64,000 nucleotides of DNA from Bordetella genomosp. 11 (GCF_002261215.1 NZ_NEVS01000004.1:248001-312000); one strand, 5' to 3'. Counted from the first letter of the stretch, positions 34,187-45,387 are shown. Made by a program: numbers and translations. Notes: a model not told the origin generated them from the sequence alone.

Positions 34187-34267
34187 CTAGGGCCTGTGAT
34201 GCCCGGAAAACGCCCGGTGCGGCCCGGGTGCGGGGTGGCCGGCCAATGCCTTCGTAAGCGTGTCCAT
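34187..34267 (-). CDS. 26-residue leader-like small ORF in front of earP
   Basis: ATG at 34267 with an ideal ribosome-binding site (CAGGAG, 6 bases upstream), 26 codons, TAG at 34187-34189. The predicted peptide contains HPAPGPH and ends in Arg-Pro before the stop. The TAG overlaps the AGGGG ribosome-binding site of earP, and only 9 bases separate it from the earP ATG, so translation of the two is likely to be coupled. It starts 28 bases after the DUF2863 stop. It is too short to judge by composition; a leader peptide that senses EF-P-dependent translation is speculation. Confidence 0.5.
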   Translation of the reverse strand: MDTLTKALAGHPAPGPHRAFSGHHRP

Positions 34268-34295
34268 GCGAAGCTCCTGTGGCGCGGGCCGGCGC

Positions 34296-35498
34296 TTAGT
34301 GGAAGCGGGCCGGTGCCGATTCGGCGTCTTCGGGGAGCTCGGCGTGGACCATTTCCCCCAACGGGTTGGGGAAATACGGGGTGCCGCAATCCTCGCAGTA
34401 TTCCGCCGGCAGCACGCCGGGAATGCGGCGAACCTCGGTTACGCCCAGCTCCTTGAGCAAGGCGGCGATCTGTTCCACGGGATCGGGCTTGTCGTCCTCG
34501 CCGCCGGCTTCGTCTTCGCGGCCATATAGCGGCCACACGCAGCCGTAGATGACGTCGTTGCTGTTGCGCGCGGTGAAGGAGACACGGTATTCGTCGATGC
34601 GGCCTTCGCCGCAGCCCGCCACCACCGCGCGCAGGCGTGCCGGTTCGAGATTCACGGCGCCTTCCAGCCAGGTGACCGCGGCGCGCAGCGCCAGCGGACG
34701 CACACGGCGGTCGGCTTCGCGGTTGCTGATGTAGTAGGCGTCGGGCAACAGGCATTCGAAGCTGCAGCCGGGCAGCAGGCTGGCCAGCGTGGGTTGGGCT
34801 TGCTCCACCCACCGCGCCAGGCACGCTTCGCGCGAGGCGTCGGCATCCCCGGGGCTTTCCTGCCAGCGAAAGATCGCCGCGCCGCGCGGCACGGCGACCG
34901 CGCCGACCAGATAACGCGTATCGGCCAGCATATTGGCCGTTTCCGCTTCTTCCTCGATCGCCGGCTTCATGGTTTCCGCGCCCAGCGCCTGGGAGCCCAG
35001 GCGTTGCAGCCAGTGCCAGGTTTCGGAAAACGTGCGGGGCATCTGGTCGATGCTGACCAGATGCGGCATCATCGACAGGCGCACATCCTTGGCCAGCACG
35101 TGTCCATGCAGTTGCGCCATCAGCGCCTGCAAGGCGGCGGGCGAGACGGGACCCGTGGGGATGGTATAGCGCGTCCAGGCCACCATGGGCGCGACGATCA
35201 GCAGCACGTCGTAGCTGACGCCGTTCTTGTCGATGACGGTCGATTCGGTCAGCGTTTCGGCCTGTTCGATCAGCACCTCGTAGGCGCCCGGATGGGTCTG
35301 GGACAGATGATCCAGCGCCGATTCCAGCGGCGCGTCGTTGCGGGCGCGCAGCAGTTTCGGTATGGCGGCGCGCAGCTGCTCTTCCCAGAACAGGTCTTCC
35401 ACGCGGCTGCCTGAGCTGTCCAGCGCAAGCGCCAGGGTGGCCAGGCGCGAGGCGTCGCGAGTCAGACGTGAGGATGTATGGCTGCGGGTGCGGGGCAT
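34296..35498 (-). CDS. DUF2863 family protein
   Basis: 400-residue protein of a family confined, as far as I know, to Burkholderiales. No signal peptide or membrane segment. Features: an N-terminal basic stretch, a middle region with many aromatic and Arg residues (VAPMVAWTRYTIPTGPV), and a C-terminal CEDCGTPYFPNPLGEMVHAELPE motif with a CxxC that could bind zinc. Function unknown. The gene precedes the small ORF and earP on the same strand, and could be in the same operon. Confidence 0.87.
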   Translation of the reverse strand: MPRTRSHTSSRLTRDASRLATLALALDSSGSRVEDLFWEEQLRAAIPKLLRARNDAPLESALDHLSQTHPGAYEVLIEQAETLTESTVIDKNGVSYDVLLIVAPMVAWTRYTIPTGPVSPAALQALMAQLHGHVLAKDVRLSMMPHLVSIDQMPRTFSETWHWLQRLGSQALGAETMKPAIEEEAETANMLADTRYLVGAVAVPRGAAIFRWQESPGDADASREACLARWVEQAQPTLASLLPGCSFECLLPDAYYISNREADRRVRPLALRAAVTWLEGAVNLEPARLRAVVAGCGEGRIDEYRVSFTARNSNDVIYGCVWPLYGREDEAGGEDDKPDPVEQIAALLKELGVTEVRRIPGVLPAEYCEDCGTPYFPNPLGEMVHAELPEDAESAPARFH

Positions 35499-35624
35499 GG
35501 CGATGAATGACTGGGCCGAGGAAGGGGAACCATATAGTGTACTGCTACGGCCGGGCGCGAGTCTGTCTGCGGCAAGGCAACATGACGGCGTTACGATAAA
35601 GCAACCTCTTTACAGGAGCCGCCG

Positions 35625-36395
35625 ATGCGCTGGCCCGTTCTCTTCGTTTCCCACGGGTCGCCCATGCTGGCGCTCGATCCCGGCCGCGCGGGCGCGGCCC
35701 TGGCCGGCTGGTCGCGGGGGCGCGAACGCCCCACGGCCATTCTCGCCATTTCGCCGCACTGGTATCGGCAGGGGGTGGCGGTTGCCACGCGCGCGCGGCA
35801 GCAGGCATGGCACGATTTCGGCGGCTTTCCGGATGAGCTGTATCGGCTGGACTATGGGCCTCCCGGTTCGCCGGGGATGGCGGCCAAGGTCCGGTCGCTG
35901 TTGGCCGACAGCGGTATCGCGGTCGATGCTGACCCGGAGCGCCCGCTGGATCATGGCGTGTGGGTGCCGCTGCGTTACCTATATCCGGATGCCGATATTC
36001 CGGTCGTCGCGCTGGCACTGGATGCGACGCGCGATGCGGCGGGCCACTATCTGCTGGGCCAGGCGCTCAAGCCCCTGCGCGACGAAGGCGTGCTGATCCT
36101 GGCATCAGGCTCCCTGACCCATAACCTGCGCCATGTACAACGCCGGCATGACGCGCCCGCGCTGCCCTACGTACGCCCTTTCCAGCAGTGGTTTGCCGAC
36201 CGCCTGGCCGCCGGCGATACGCCGGCCCTGCTGGATTGGCATGCGCGCGCGCCGGAGGCCGGACAGGCGCATCCGCACGACGACCATCTCATGCCCCTGT
36301 TCGTCGGATGGGGGGCCGGGGAGGGCGCCGCCATGCGCCTGGTGGATGAAGTCGCCTATGGCGCCCTGGCCATGGACGCTTACCAGTTCGGCTAA
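35625..36395 (+). CDS. ygiD: YgiD/DODA-type extradiol dioxygenase family protein
   Basis: 256 residues of the class III extradiol ring-cleaving dioxygenase family; E. coli YgiD acts as a 4,5-DOPA dioxygenase in vitro. Metal-site residues are visible as SHGSP (His10), SPHW (His45), LDHGVW (His110) and HPHDDHLMPL near residue 222. The CAGGAG ribosome-binding site before 35625 fixes the start. The natural substrate here is unknown. Divergent from DUF2863. Confidence 0.9.
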   Translation: MRWPVLFVSHGSPMLALDPGRAGAALAGWSRGRERPTAILAISPHWYRQGVAVATRARQQAWHDFGGFPDELYRLDYGPPGSPGMAAKVRSLLADSGIAVDADPERPLDHGVWVPLRYLYPDADIPVVALALDATRDAAGHYLLGQALKPLRDEGVLILASGSLTHNLRHVQRRHDAPALPYVRPFQQWFADRLAAGDTPALLDWHARAPEAGQAHPHDDHLMPLFVGWGAGEGAAMRLVDEVAYGALAMDAYQFG

Positions 36396-36715
36396 GCCCG
36401 GCCGGTCCCCGCAGGCCTTGGGGCCGATCCGCGCGGCGCCGGTCGGCTGTCGAAAGCGCGCAAACGCAGGCGGGAGTGCGGGTTGGACCCTCGGTCTTGA
36501 TGCGTTGCGCCGGGCTCCACCCGCCAGCTCCGGCATGTCATCGTACATCTGTGGTCTGCCGCTCGTGGCGTGGGCGGCAAAGGCACGGAGGCCTGGCGCC
36601 CGGGCAGCCCCTCATGTCCCCGGATATTGCATTTGACGTCGACCTGAATTCTCGGCAGAATCTGCCGAAACTCATATGATGTCCTATAACAGCAATAGAC
36701 CGAGGAGACAAGTCC
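36396..36715. other. 320-bp intergenic region
   Basis: Between the dioxygenase and TctC receptor genes. The first 200 bases show nothing convincing; an ATG-initiated frame there has no ribosome-binding site. The last 100 bases hold the promoter and operator described separately and a GAGGAG ribosome-binding site for the receptor gene. Confidence 0.6.
36633..36668 (+). promoter_or_regulatory. promoter with overlapping operator for the TctC receptor gene
   Basis: TTGACG at 36633-36638 and CAGAAT at 36656-36661 form a -35/-10 pair with 17-bp spacing. A perfect inverted repeat, TCGGCAGA-A-TCTGCCGA (36652-36668), covers the -10 element, a position typical of repressor binding. No regulator gene lies beside it. 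Confidence 0.5.
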
Positions 36716-37693
36716 ATGCCCCTATCCCGACGCTCGTTCCTGACCGCCGCCGGCGCGGCCGCGCTGTACGGCACCGCGCCGGTTGTCCGCGCGCAGCAGA
36801 ATTGGCCCGAACGCAACGTCCGCCTCCTGGTGCCCTATCCCGCGGGAGGCTCCTCCGACATCATCGCGCGCGCGATCAGCCAGCCTCTGTCCGAAACCCT
36901 CAAGCAGACCGTCATCGTCGATAACCGCCCGGGCGCCAATGGCAACCTGGGGGCCGCCATCGTGGCGCAGTCGGGCGAAGACCGGCATACCTTGCTGCTG
37001 TGCGACGTCGGCGCGCTGATGATCAGCCCGTCGGTCTACACCAAGCTCAGCTTCGATCCCAACAAGGATCTGCGCGGCGTCAGCATGCTGGCCTATTCGC
37101 CGCATATCCTGGCGGTGCACCCGTCGGTGCCCGTGAATACCTTGCCCGAACTCGTGGCCCTGTCCAAGCGCGAACGCCTGAACTTCGCCGTAACGGCCAT
37201 GGGCAGCGCGCCGCACGTCGCCGGCGTGGCGGTGGAACAGGCCACCCATGCCGAATGGCAATATGTGCCCTACAAGGGCGGTTCCCAGGCCATCACGGAC
37301 ACCATCGGCGGGCAGACCCAGATCATCATGAACGGCATGCTCGCCACACTGCCGCATGTGCAGAGCGGCAAGCTGAAGGCAATCGCCGTGTCCAGCCGCA
37401 ACCGTATGCCGCAGTTGCCGAATGTCGCCACCATCGCGGAACAGGGCGTGCCCGGCTTCGAGTCGGGTACCTGGCAAGGACTGGTGGCGCCGGCGTCCAT
37501 GTCGCCGGAAGTCCTGGGCAGGCTCAGCAAGGACCTGGCCGGCATCCTGAACGCGCCGGCATTGAAGGCCAAGCTGGCGGAGCAGGGCGCCGACGTCGTG
37601 ACCATGACCCCCGCCGAAATGGACAAATGGCTGGCGGCAGAACGGCAGCGTTGGGCGGTCGTGGTGCAGAAGGCCGATATCCGGCTGGATTGA
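36716..37693 (+). CDS. Bug/TctC-family periplasmic solute receptor
   Basis: 325 residues. Twin-arginine-like signal SRRSFLTAAG with cleavage near VRAQQ. The mature protein has the TctC hallmarks: LLVPYPAGGSSDIIAR, VDNRPGANGNLGA and VPYKGGSQAITD. Bug receptors are hugely expanded in Bordetella-like genomes and mostly act as orphan receptors for carboxylates or amides, or as sensors for two-component systems. There is no tctAB beside it, so this is an orphan of unknown ligand. Confidence 0.92.
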   Translation: MPLSRRSFLTAAGAAALYGTAPVVRAQQNWPERNVRLLVPYPAGGSSDIIARAISQPLSETLKQTVIVDNRPGANGNLGAAIVAQSGEDRHTLLLCDVGALMISPSVYTKLSFDPNKDLRGVSMLAYSPHILAVHPSVPVNTLPELVALSKRERLNFAVTAMGSAPHVAGVAVEQATHAEWQYVPYKGGSQAITDTIGGQTQIIMNGMLATLPHVQSGKLKAIAVSSRNRMPQLPNVATIAEQGVPGFESGTWQGLVAPASMSPEVLGRLSKDLAGILNAPALKAKLAEQGADVVTMTPAEMDKWLAAERQRWAVVVQKADIRLD

Positions 37694-37748
37694 ACGCGGG
37701 CGGCATGGCCTGATTGGCGCCGGCTGCATGGCCCGATCGAGGCGCCAT

Positions 37749-37778
37749 AAAAAAAGACCGGGCCGCTCAGGCCCGGTC
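37749..37778 (-). terminator. intrinsic terminator of acnA
   Basis: Perfect 9-bp stem GACCGGGCC / GGCCCGGTC with a 5-base loop, followed on the minus strand by TTTTTTTA. It is 52 bases downstream of the aconitase stop codon. Confidence 0.9.
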
Positions 37779-37830
37779 CTGTGTTGCTCCCGCCACCGCC
37801 GTACCGGCCGGCGGCGGGGCTGGCCCGCCT

Positions 37831-40536
<2,706 letters not shown>

Positions 40537-40629
40537 GATGAACTCCAGTGTGGTGGACCGCGAAAAAGCAGCCATTTTCATGCGTTTCCCCGCGCTTGTC
40601 ATGTACGGCGGCGGGGCGAGTGAATCCGT

Positions 40630-40667
40630 ATGTCTTATATCTTATGTCTTATATAAGACATTGCCAA
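40630..40667 (-). promoter_or_regulatory. acnA promoter with a palindrome filling the spacer
   Basis: On the minus strand TTGGCA (40667-40662), a 17-base spacer and TAAGAT (40644-40639) form a sigma-70 promoter. The perfect 18-bp palindrome ATGTCTTATATAAGACAT (40644-40661) covers exactly the spacer, and its half-site ATGTCTTATAT recurs 14 bp away at 40630-40640. This is a probable operator for a dimeric regulator, 94 bp upstream of the start codon. Confidence 0.65.
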
Positions 40668-40786
40668 CCTGAAAAAGTTGCGGCCGTTTCTGCAAGGGGC
40701 GTGCCGCATGCTCTTCCAGGCAGATCGATAGCATAGCCAAAACCCGGGGCGGATCGTGAAACATGTGCCCGCACCGGCACACTGTT

Positions 40787-41101
40787 TCAAGCCTTGCCGT
40801 CGCGCCACAGCCGAATAAGCGTCTGCGGCGCGCCCGCTTCGGGAACGCTGAAGCGCAGGGGCGGCTCGTCGCCATCGCGCCGGATCTCGATGGTGAAATA
40901 ACGCTGGTCGCCGGCGCCGCACTGGTCGTCGGCCATGGCCGCCGCCTGCACAAGCACTTCCCATAGCCGACCGCGTTCATCCTGCGGGCATTCGCGCGGA
41001 GAAATCATCCGCGGCCGGGCCAGCGCCGGGATGGCCGCCACGCCACCCTGGCGCCGGACCTGCACGGTCGCCACCGTATCCCAGGGCGGCAGGGGCTTCA
41101 T
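40787..41101 (-). CDS. emfourin-type protealysin inhibitor
   Basis: 104 residues, small acidic/neutral protein matching emfourin, the proteinaceous inhibitor of M4 protealysin-like proteases: VQVRRQGGVAAIPALARPR near the start, CGAGDQRYFTIEIRRDG in the middle and LRLSVPE-like strand (FSVPEAGAP) at the end. Its ATG overlaps the protease stop by 4 bp (ATGA), giving coupled synthesis of enzyme and inhibitor, the same arrangement as in Serratia. Cytoplasmic; no signal peptide. Confidence 0.88.
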   Translation of the reverse strand: MKPLPPWDTVATVQVRRQGGVAAIPALARPRMISPRECPQDERGRLWEVLVQAAAMADDQCGAGDQRYFTIEIRRDGDEPPLRFSVPEAGAPQTLIRLWRDGKA

Positions 41102-42138
41102 GGCAGTACACCCACGTCATGCCACGCCTGCCGGACGGCTGCTTGTGCGCCAGCGTCCACGGCGTGCTTCAGCGTCAGCGAGGCGAAAGCGGCGAAATTC
41201 GCGTCCCGCGCCAGGGTAGGGTCGCAGAGGGCGTCGTACCAGATGCGTCCGGCCTGTTCCCAGGCGTGGCCGCCCAATGCGCTGGCGGCCAGGTAGAAGG
41301 CCCGATTGGGTATCCCTGAATTCAAATGGACGCCGCCGTTGTCTTCCTCGGTGTGGATGAAGTCGCGCATATGGGCCGGCTGCGGATCGCGGCCGAGCAA
41401 AGGGTCGTCATAGGCCGTGCCCGGCGCGCGCATGGACCGCAGACCCCTTGCGCGAACGGCCTCGGTGAACAGGCCCGCCCCGATCAGCCAATCCGCCTGG
41501 TCGACGGAATGTCCCAGTCGATACTGTTTCACCAATACGCCAAAAACATCGGAGATGGACTCGTTCAGGGCACCCGCCTGGTCCCGGTAGACCAGGGCGG
41601 CCTCGTGGTCGATCACGCCATGCGATAGCTCGTGCCCGACGACGTCCATGGCGATGGTGAAACGGTTGAAGACTTCGCCGTCACCGTCGCCGAATACCAT
41701 CTGCGCGCCGTTCCAGAACGCGTTGTCGTAGTGCTGGCCGTAGTGCACCGTGCCGACCAGCGCCATGCCCTTGCCATCGATGGAGTCGCGGCCATAAACC
41801 TCGGCGAACAGCGCGTGCGTCGCGCCCAGGTAATCGTAGGCTTCGTCGGTGGCGGGGTCGCCGGTGGCGGCCTGGCCTTCGGCGCGCACCGGCCTGCCGG
41901 GCAATGCGGTGCCGCCCTCGGCCGTGTGGACACGGCGTGCCGCACCGTCGGCCGGTCGTGCCGCCGGTGTGCGGGCGAGCGCCTGCGCGGCGCCGCGCAG
42001 CGAACCATCGTCGCCGATCAAGGTCAGCGTGGTCGTCGCGCATGCCCGGACATGAGGGCTGCCCTGCCGGGCAAGCCGGTTCAGCAGGTAAGGAGGCACG
42101 ACGGCGTGCCGGGACATGCGAAAGCGGGGTGGGCGCAT
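41098..42138 (-). CDS. protealysin-like M4 metalloprotease
   Basis: 346 residues. Zinc protease of the thermolysin family with the short, signal-less precursor of protealysins: the N-terminal propeptide contains HAVVPPYLLNRLA, the PPL-type motif. The zinc site is GHELSHGVID (HExxH near residue 166) with the third ligand in LNESISDVFG about 24 residues later; HLNSGIPNRAFY gives the catalytic His region. ATG 42138 is preferred to 42177 because of GAGGA upstream. Protealysins mature autocatalytically and are inhibited by emfourin, encoded next in the operon. Cell-invasion roles are reported for Serratia, not shown here. Confidence 0.93.
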   Translation of the reverse strand: MRPPRFRMSRHAVVPPYLLNRLARQGSPHVRACATTTLTLIGDDGSLRGAAQALARTPAARPADGAARRVHTAEGGTALPGRPVRAEGQAATGDPATDEAYDYLGATHALFAEVYGRDSIDGKGMALVGTVHYGQHYDNAFWNGAQMVFGDGDGEVFNRFTIAMDVVGHELSHGVIDHEAALVYRDQAGALNESISDVFGVLVKQYRLGHSVDQADWLIGAGLFTEAVRARGLRSMRAPGTAYDDPLLGRDPQPAHMRDFIHTEEDNGGVHLNSGIPNRAFYLAASALGGHAWEQAGRIWYDALCDPTLARDANFAAFASLTLKHAVDAGAQAAVRQAWHDVGVLP

Positions 42139-42213
42139 GGGGAGGTCCTCACGAACCTTCCCAGCATAATGCGCCACGTCGCGCGGGGCGAGCCTCGTTG
42201 CGCGCTGTTTCGC

Positions 42214-43191
42214 TCAGGCGGCCTTGCGTCGCCGCAGCAGGGCCTGGAATTCGCCGACGATGCCGCGACGGAACGCCATCACGCAGATCACGAAGATCAG
42301 GCCGATGACGATGGTCACCGATTCCCCCAATTGGCGGAACCAATCGATACCGGTCGCGCTGGTCAGCGCCTGTCCGAGATCGCCCACCTTGTTTTCCAAA
42401 AGGACGACGATCAGGGCGCCCAGGACAGGGCCGAGGAAGGTGCCCATGCCGCCGATCAGGGTCATCAGGATGACCAGGCCCGACATTTGCCAGGTCGCGT
42501 CCGATAGCGTGGCCGACACGAACACCAAAGTCTTGGCCGAGCCGGCCAGGCCCGCGATCGCCGCCGACAGCACGAAGGCGAGCAGCTTGAAGCGTTCGAC
42601 GTCGTATCCCAGCGAAATCGCGCGCGGCTCGTTCTCGCGCAGCGCCTTGAGCACTTGTCCGAAAGGCGAGTTGACGGTGCGCCAGACGATGGCGAAGCCG
42701 ATCACGAACAGCGCCAGGACCAGGTAGTACAGGGTCAGGTCGCTGCTAAGGTCTATCATGCCGAACAGGCGTCCGCGCGGCACCTGTTGCAAGCCGTCCT
42801 CGCCGCCGGTGAAGCGGGCCTGCAGGAAGAAAAAATAGACCATCTGGGCCATGGCCAGCGTAATCATGGCGAAATAGATGCCGCTGCGGCGGATGGCCAG
42901 GCCCCCCACCACCAGGCCCAGCAGCGCTGCCACGCCCACGCCGAAGATCAGGCCGACCTCTGGCGTGACGCCCCAGGCCTTCAGGGCATAACCGGTGGCG
43001 TAGGCGGCGCTGCCCAGGAAGGCCGCGTGGCCGAACGACAGCAGGCCGGTAAAGCCCAGCAGCAGATTGAAGGCGCAGGCGAACAGCGCATAGCACATGA
43101 CCTTCATGGCGAAGATCGGGTACACGCCCAGGAATGGCAGCAGCGCGGCCGCGACGGCAAGGACCACATAGCCCGCAATGTGTCGATTCAT
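42214..43191 (-). CDS. livM: branched-chain amino acid ABC transporter permease (LivM)
   Basis: 325 residues, around nine to ten membrane segments. Family marks: NLLLGFTGLLSFGHAAFLG (in parts), AIRRSGIYFAMITLAMAQM and LKALRENEPRAISLGYDVERFKLLAF, the cytoplasmic coupling helix. Last gene of the liv operon; its ATG overlaps the livH stop (ATGA). Ligand of this system could be another hydrophobic or aromatic compound, since the HAAT family is broad. Confidence 0.93.
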   Translation of the reverse strand: MNRHIAGYVVLAVAAALLPFLGVYPIFAMKVMCYALFACAFNLLLGFTGLLSFGHAAFLGSAAYATGYALKAWGVTPEVGLIFGVGVAALLGLVVGGLAIRRSGIYFAMITLAMAQMVYFFFLQARFTGGEDGLQQVPRGRLFGMIDLSSDLTLYYLVLALFVIGFAIVWRTVNSPFGQVLKALRENEPRAISLGYDVERFKLLAFVLSAAIAGLAGSAKTLVFVSATLSDATWQMSGLVILMTLIGGMGTFLGPVLGALIVVLLENKVGDLGQALTSATGIDWFRQLGESVTIVIGLIFVICVMAFRRGIVGEFQALLRRRKAA

Positions 43192-44072
43192 TTTTCCTTC
43201 CCGAACAGCCCCGCGGGACGCAGCAGCAGCACGATGGCCATGATGACGAAGACGACCGTGTTGGACGCCTCGGGCCAGAATACCTTGGTCAGGCCCTCGA
43301 TCACCCCCAGCCCCAGGCCTGTGAGGATCGCGCCCATGATGGAGCCCATGCCGCCGATCACCACGACGGCGAATACCACGATGATCAGGTTGGACCCCAT
43401 CAGGGGCGAGACCTGGAGCACCGGCGCGGCCAGCACGCCGGCAAACGCGGCCAGGGCGACGCCGAAACCGTAGGTCAGCATGATCATGCGCGGCACGTTC
43501 ACGCCGAAGGCCTCCACCAGCTTGGGGTTCTCGGTGGCGGCGCGCAGCAGCGCGCCCAGCGGCGTGCGCTCGATGACGAACCAGGTGCCGAAGCAGACGA
43601 TCAGCGAGGCCACCACGACCCAGCCGCGGTAGTTCGGCAGGATCATGAAGCCCAGGTTGGTGGCGCCGCGCAGCACGTCCGGCGTCGGGAAGGGCTGGCC
43701 GGACACGCCGTAGAAGCTGCGGAACAGCCCCTCGATCAGCAGCGTCAGGCCGAAGGTCAGCAGCAGGCCGTAGAGATGGTCCAGCCGGTAGAGGTGACGC
43801 AGCAGCAGGCGTTCGATGACGATGCCGAACAGGCCCACCACCAGGGGCGACACAATCAGCATGACCCAGTAATTCAGGCCCAGATAGGCCACGCCCATCC
43901 AGGCGACGAAGGCGCCCATCATGTACAGGGCGCCATGGGCGAAGTTGATGACGTTGAGCAGGCCGAATATCACCGCCAGGCCGAGTGACAGCATGGCGTA
44001 GAAGGAACCGTTCACCAGGCCCAGCAGCAATTGCCCGAACAGGGCCTGCATGGGGATGCCGAAAACATTCAT
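43188..44072 (-). CDS. livH: branched-chain amino acid ABC transporter permease (LivH)
   Basis: 294 residues, about eight membrane segments. Characteristic LVNGSFYAMLSLGLAVIFGLLNVINFAHGALYM (in parts) opens the protein, and LRAATENPKLVEAFGVNVPRM forms the coupling helix. Overlaps livM by 4 bp. A strong hairpin separates it from the receptor gene upstream. Confidence 0.94.
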   Translation of the reverse strand: MNVFGIPMQALFGQLLLGLVNGSFYAMLSLGLAVIFGLLNVINFAHGALYMMGAFVAWMGVAYLGLNYWVMLIVSPLVVGLFGIVIERLLLRHLYRLDHLYGLLLTFGLTLLIEGLFRSFYGVSGQPFPTPDVLRGATNLGFMILPNYRGWVVVASLIVCFGTWFVIERTPLGALLRAATENPKLVEAFGVNVPRMIMLTYGFGVALAAFAGVLAAPVLQVSPLMGSNLIIVVFAVVVIGGMGSIMGAILTGLGLGVIEGLTKVFWPEASNTVVFVIMAIVLLLRPAGLFGKEK

Positions 44073-44113
44073 GGTTTTTTGGAAGTCCTGCGCCGGTTAT
44101 GCATGGGCGAGCG

Positions 44114-44140
44114 AAGGCAGGCGCGCGCGGCGCCTGCCTT
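44114..44140 (-). other. intercistronic hairpin in the liv operon
   Basis: Perfect 11-bp inverted repeat AAGGCAGGCGC / GCGCCTGCCTT with a 5-base loop, between the receptor gene and livH. It is not followed by a T tract. Such hairpins typically stabilise the upstream mRNA so that the receptor is made in excess over the permeases. Confidence 0.65.
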
Positions 44141-44169
44141 GCCGGCCGGCGCCGCGCGCGATGCCCGGC

Positions 44170-45387
44170 TTATTTCTTGACCAGCTTGCAGGTCGATTCG
44201 GACAGCTTGGTATATACCTGGTCCCCGGGCAGCGTGGCCACCACCTTGTAGTAGTCCCAGGGGCCCTTGGATTCCTTGGGTGTCTTGACCTGCATCAGGT
44301 ACATGTCGTGGACCATGCGGCCATCCTCGCGGACATAGCCGCCCTGGGCGAACATGTCGTTGACCTTGTTCGACTTCATCCACTTCATGACCGTATCGGC
44401 GTCATCGGTGCCGGTGGCCTTGACGGCGTTCAGGTAGAACGAGACCGAGGAATAGTCTCCCGCCTGCAGCATGGAAGGCTTGCGGCCGACCTTGGCTTCG
44501 AACTTCTTGCTCCAGGCACGCGACGCGTCGTTCTGGTCCCAGTACCATCCGTCCGTCAGGTACATGCCCTGGGTGGCCTGCAGGCCCAGCGAATGGATGT
44601 CGTTGATGAACACCAGCAGGCCGGCCAGCTTCATCGTTTGCGTGATGCCGAACTCGTTCGCCGCCTTGACCGAATTGATCGTGTCGCCGCCCGCGTTGGC
44701 CAGCCCCAGGATCTGCGCCTTGGACGCCTGAGCCTGCAGCAGGAAGGACGAGAAGTCCGAAGCGCCCAGCGGCGCGCGCACCTGGCCCTTGACTTCGCCG
44801 CCGGCGGCTTTCACCACGTTCGCGGTGTCGCGTTCCAGCGCGTGGCCGAACGCGTAGTCGGCCGTCAGGAAGAACCAGCTCTTGCCGCCGTCCTTCACGA
44901 CCGCCGAGCCCGTGCCGCGCGCCAGCGCCACGGTGTCGTAGGCGTAGTGCACGGTATAGGGCGTGCATTGGGCGTTGGTCAGGTCCGATGCGCCGGCCCC
45001 GATCGCGATGAAGGGCTTTTTCTTTTCCGCGGCCACGGCGGCCATGGCCAGGCTGGTGGCGGAATTCGTCCCGCCGATCAGTACGTCCACGTGTTGCTGG
45101 TCGAACCATTCGCGCGCGCGCGAAGACGCCACGTCGGCCTTGTTCTGGTGATCGGCGTACAGCAGCTCGATCTTCTTGCCGTTGATGTTGCCGCCGGCAT
45201 CTTCGATCGCCATGCGGATGGCTTCCACGCCGGCCTTGCCGTCGATGTCGGAATACACGCCCGACATATCGGTGATGAAGCCGATGCGGATCACATCGTT
45301 CGAGATGCCTTGCGCCTGGATGGCAGGCGCCACGGCGATGCCCAGGCCGGCAAGCGCCAATGCGGCGGTAAGGGAACGCAGCTTCAT
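44170..45387 (-). CDS. branched-chain amino acid-type periplasmic binding protein (LivK/LivJ family)
   Basis: 405 residues. Sec signal 1-25 (cleavage IQAQG), then the type I periplasmic-binding fold: IRIGFITDMSGVYSDIDGKAG (in parts), IELLYADHQNKADVA, VDVLIGGTNSATSLAM and FFLTADYAFGHALERD. The binding-site GGTNSA differs from the Leu-specific LivK motif, so the ligand may not be a branched-chain amino acid. AGGAG ribosome-binding site. Third gene of the operon, placed between the ATPases and the permeases. Confidence 0.92.
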   Translation of the reverse strand: MKLRSLTAALALAGLGIAVAPAIQAQGISNDVIRIGFITDMSGVYSDIDGKAGVEAIRMAIEDAGGNINGKKIELLYADHQNKADVASSRAREWFDQQHVDVLIGGTNSATSLAMAAVAAEKKKPFIAIGAGASDLTNAQCTPYTVHYAYDTVALARGTGSAVVKDGGKSWFFLTADYAFGHALERDTANVVKAAGGEVKGQVRAPLGASDFSSFLLQAQASKAQILGLANAGGDTINSVKAANEFGITQTMKLAGLLVFINDIHSLGLQATQGMYLTDGWYWDQNDASRAWSKKFEAKVGRKPSMLQAGDYSSVSFYLNAVKATGTDDADTVMKWMKSNKVNDMFAQGGYVREDGRMVHDMYLMQVKTPKESKGPWDYYKVVATLPGDQVYTKLSESTCKLVKK

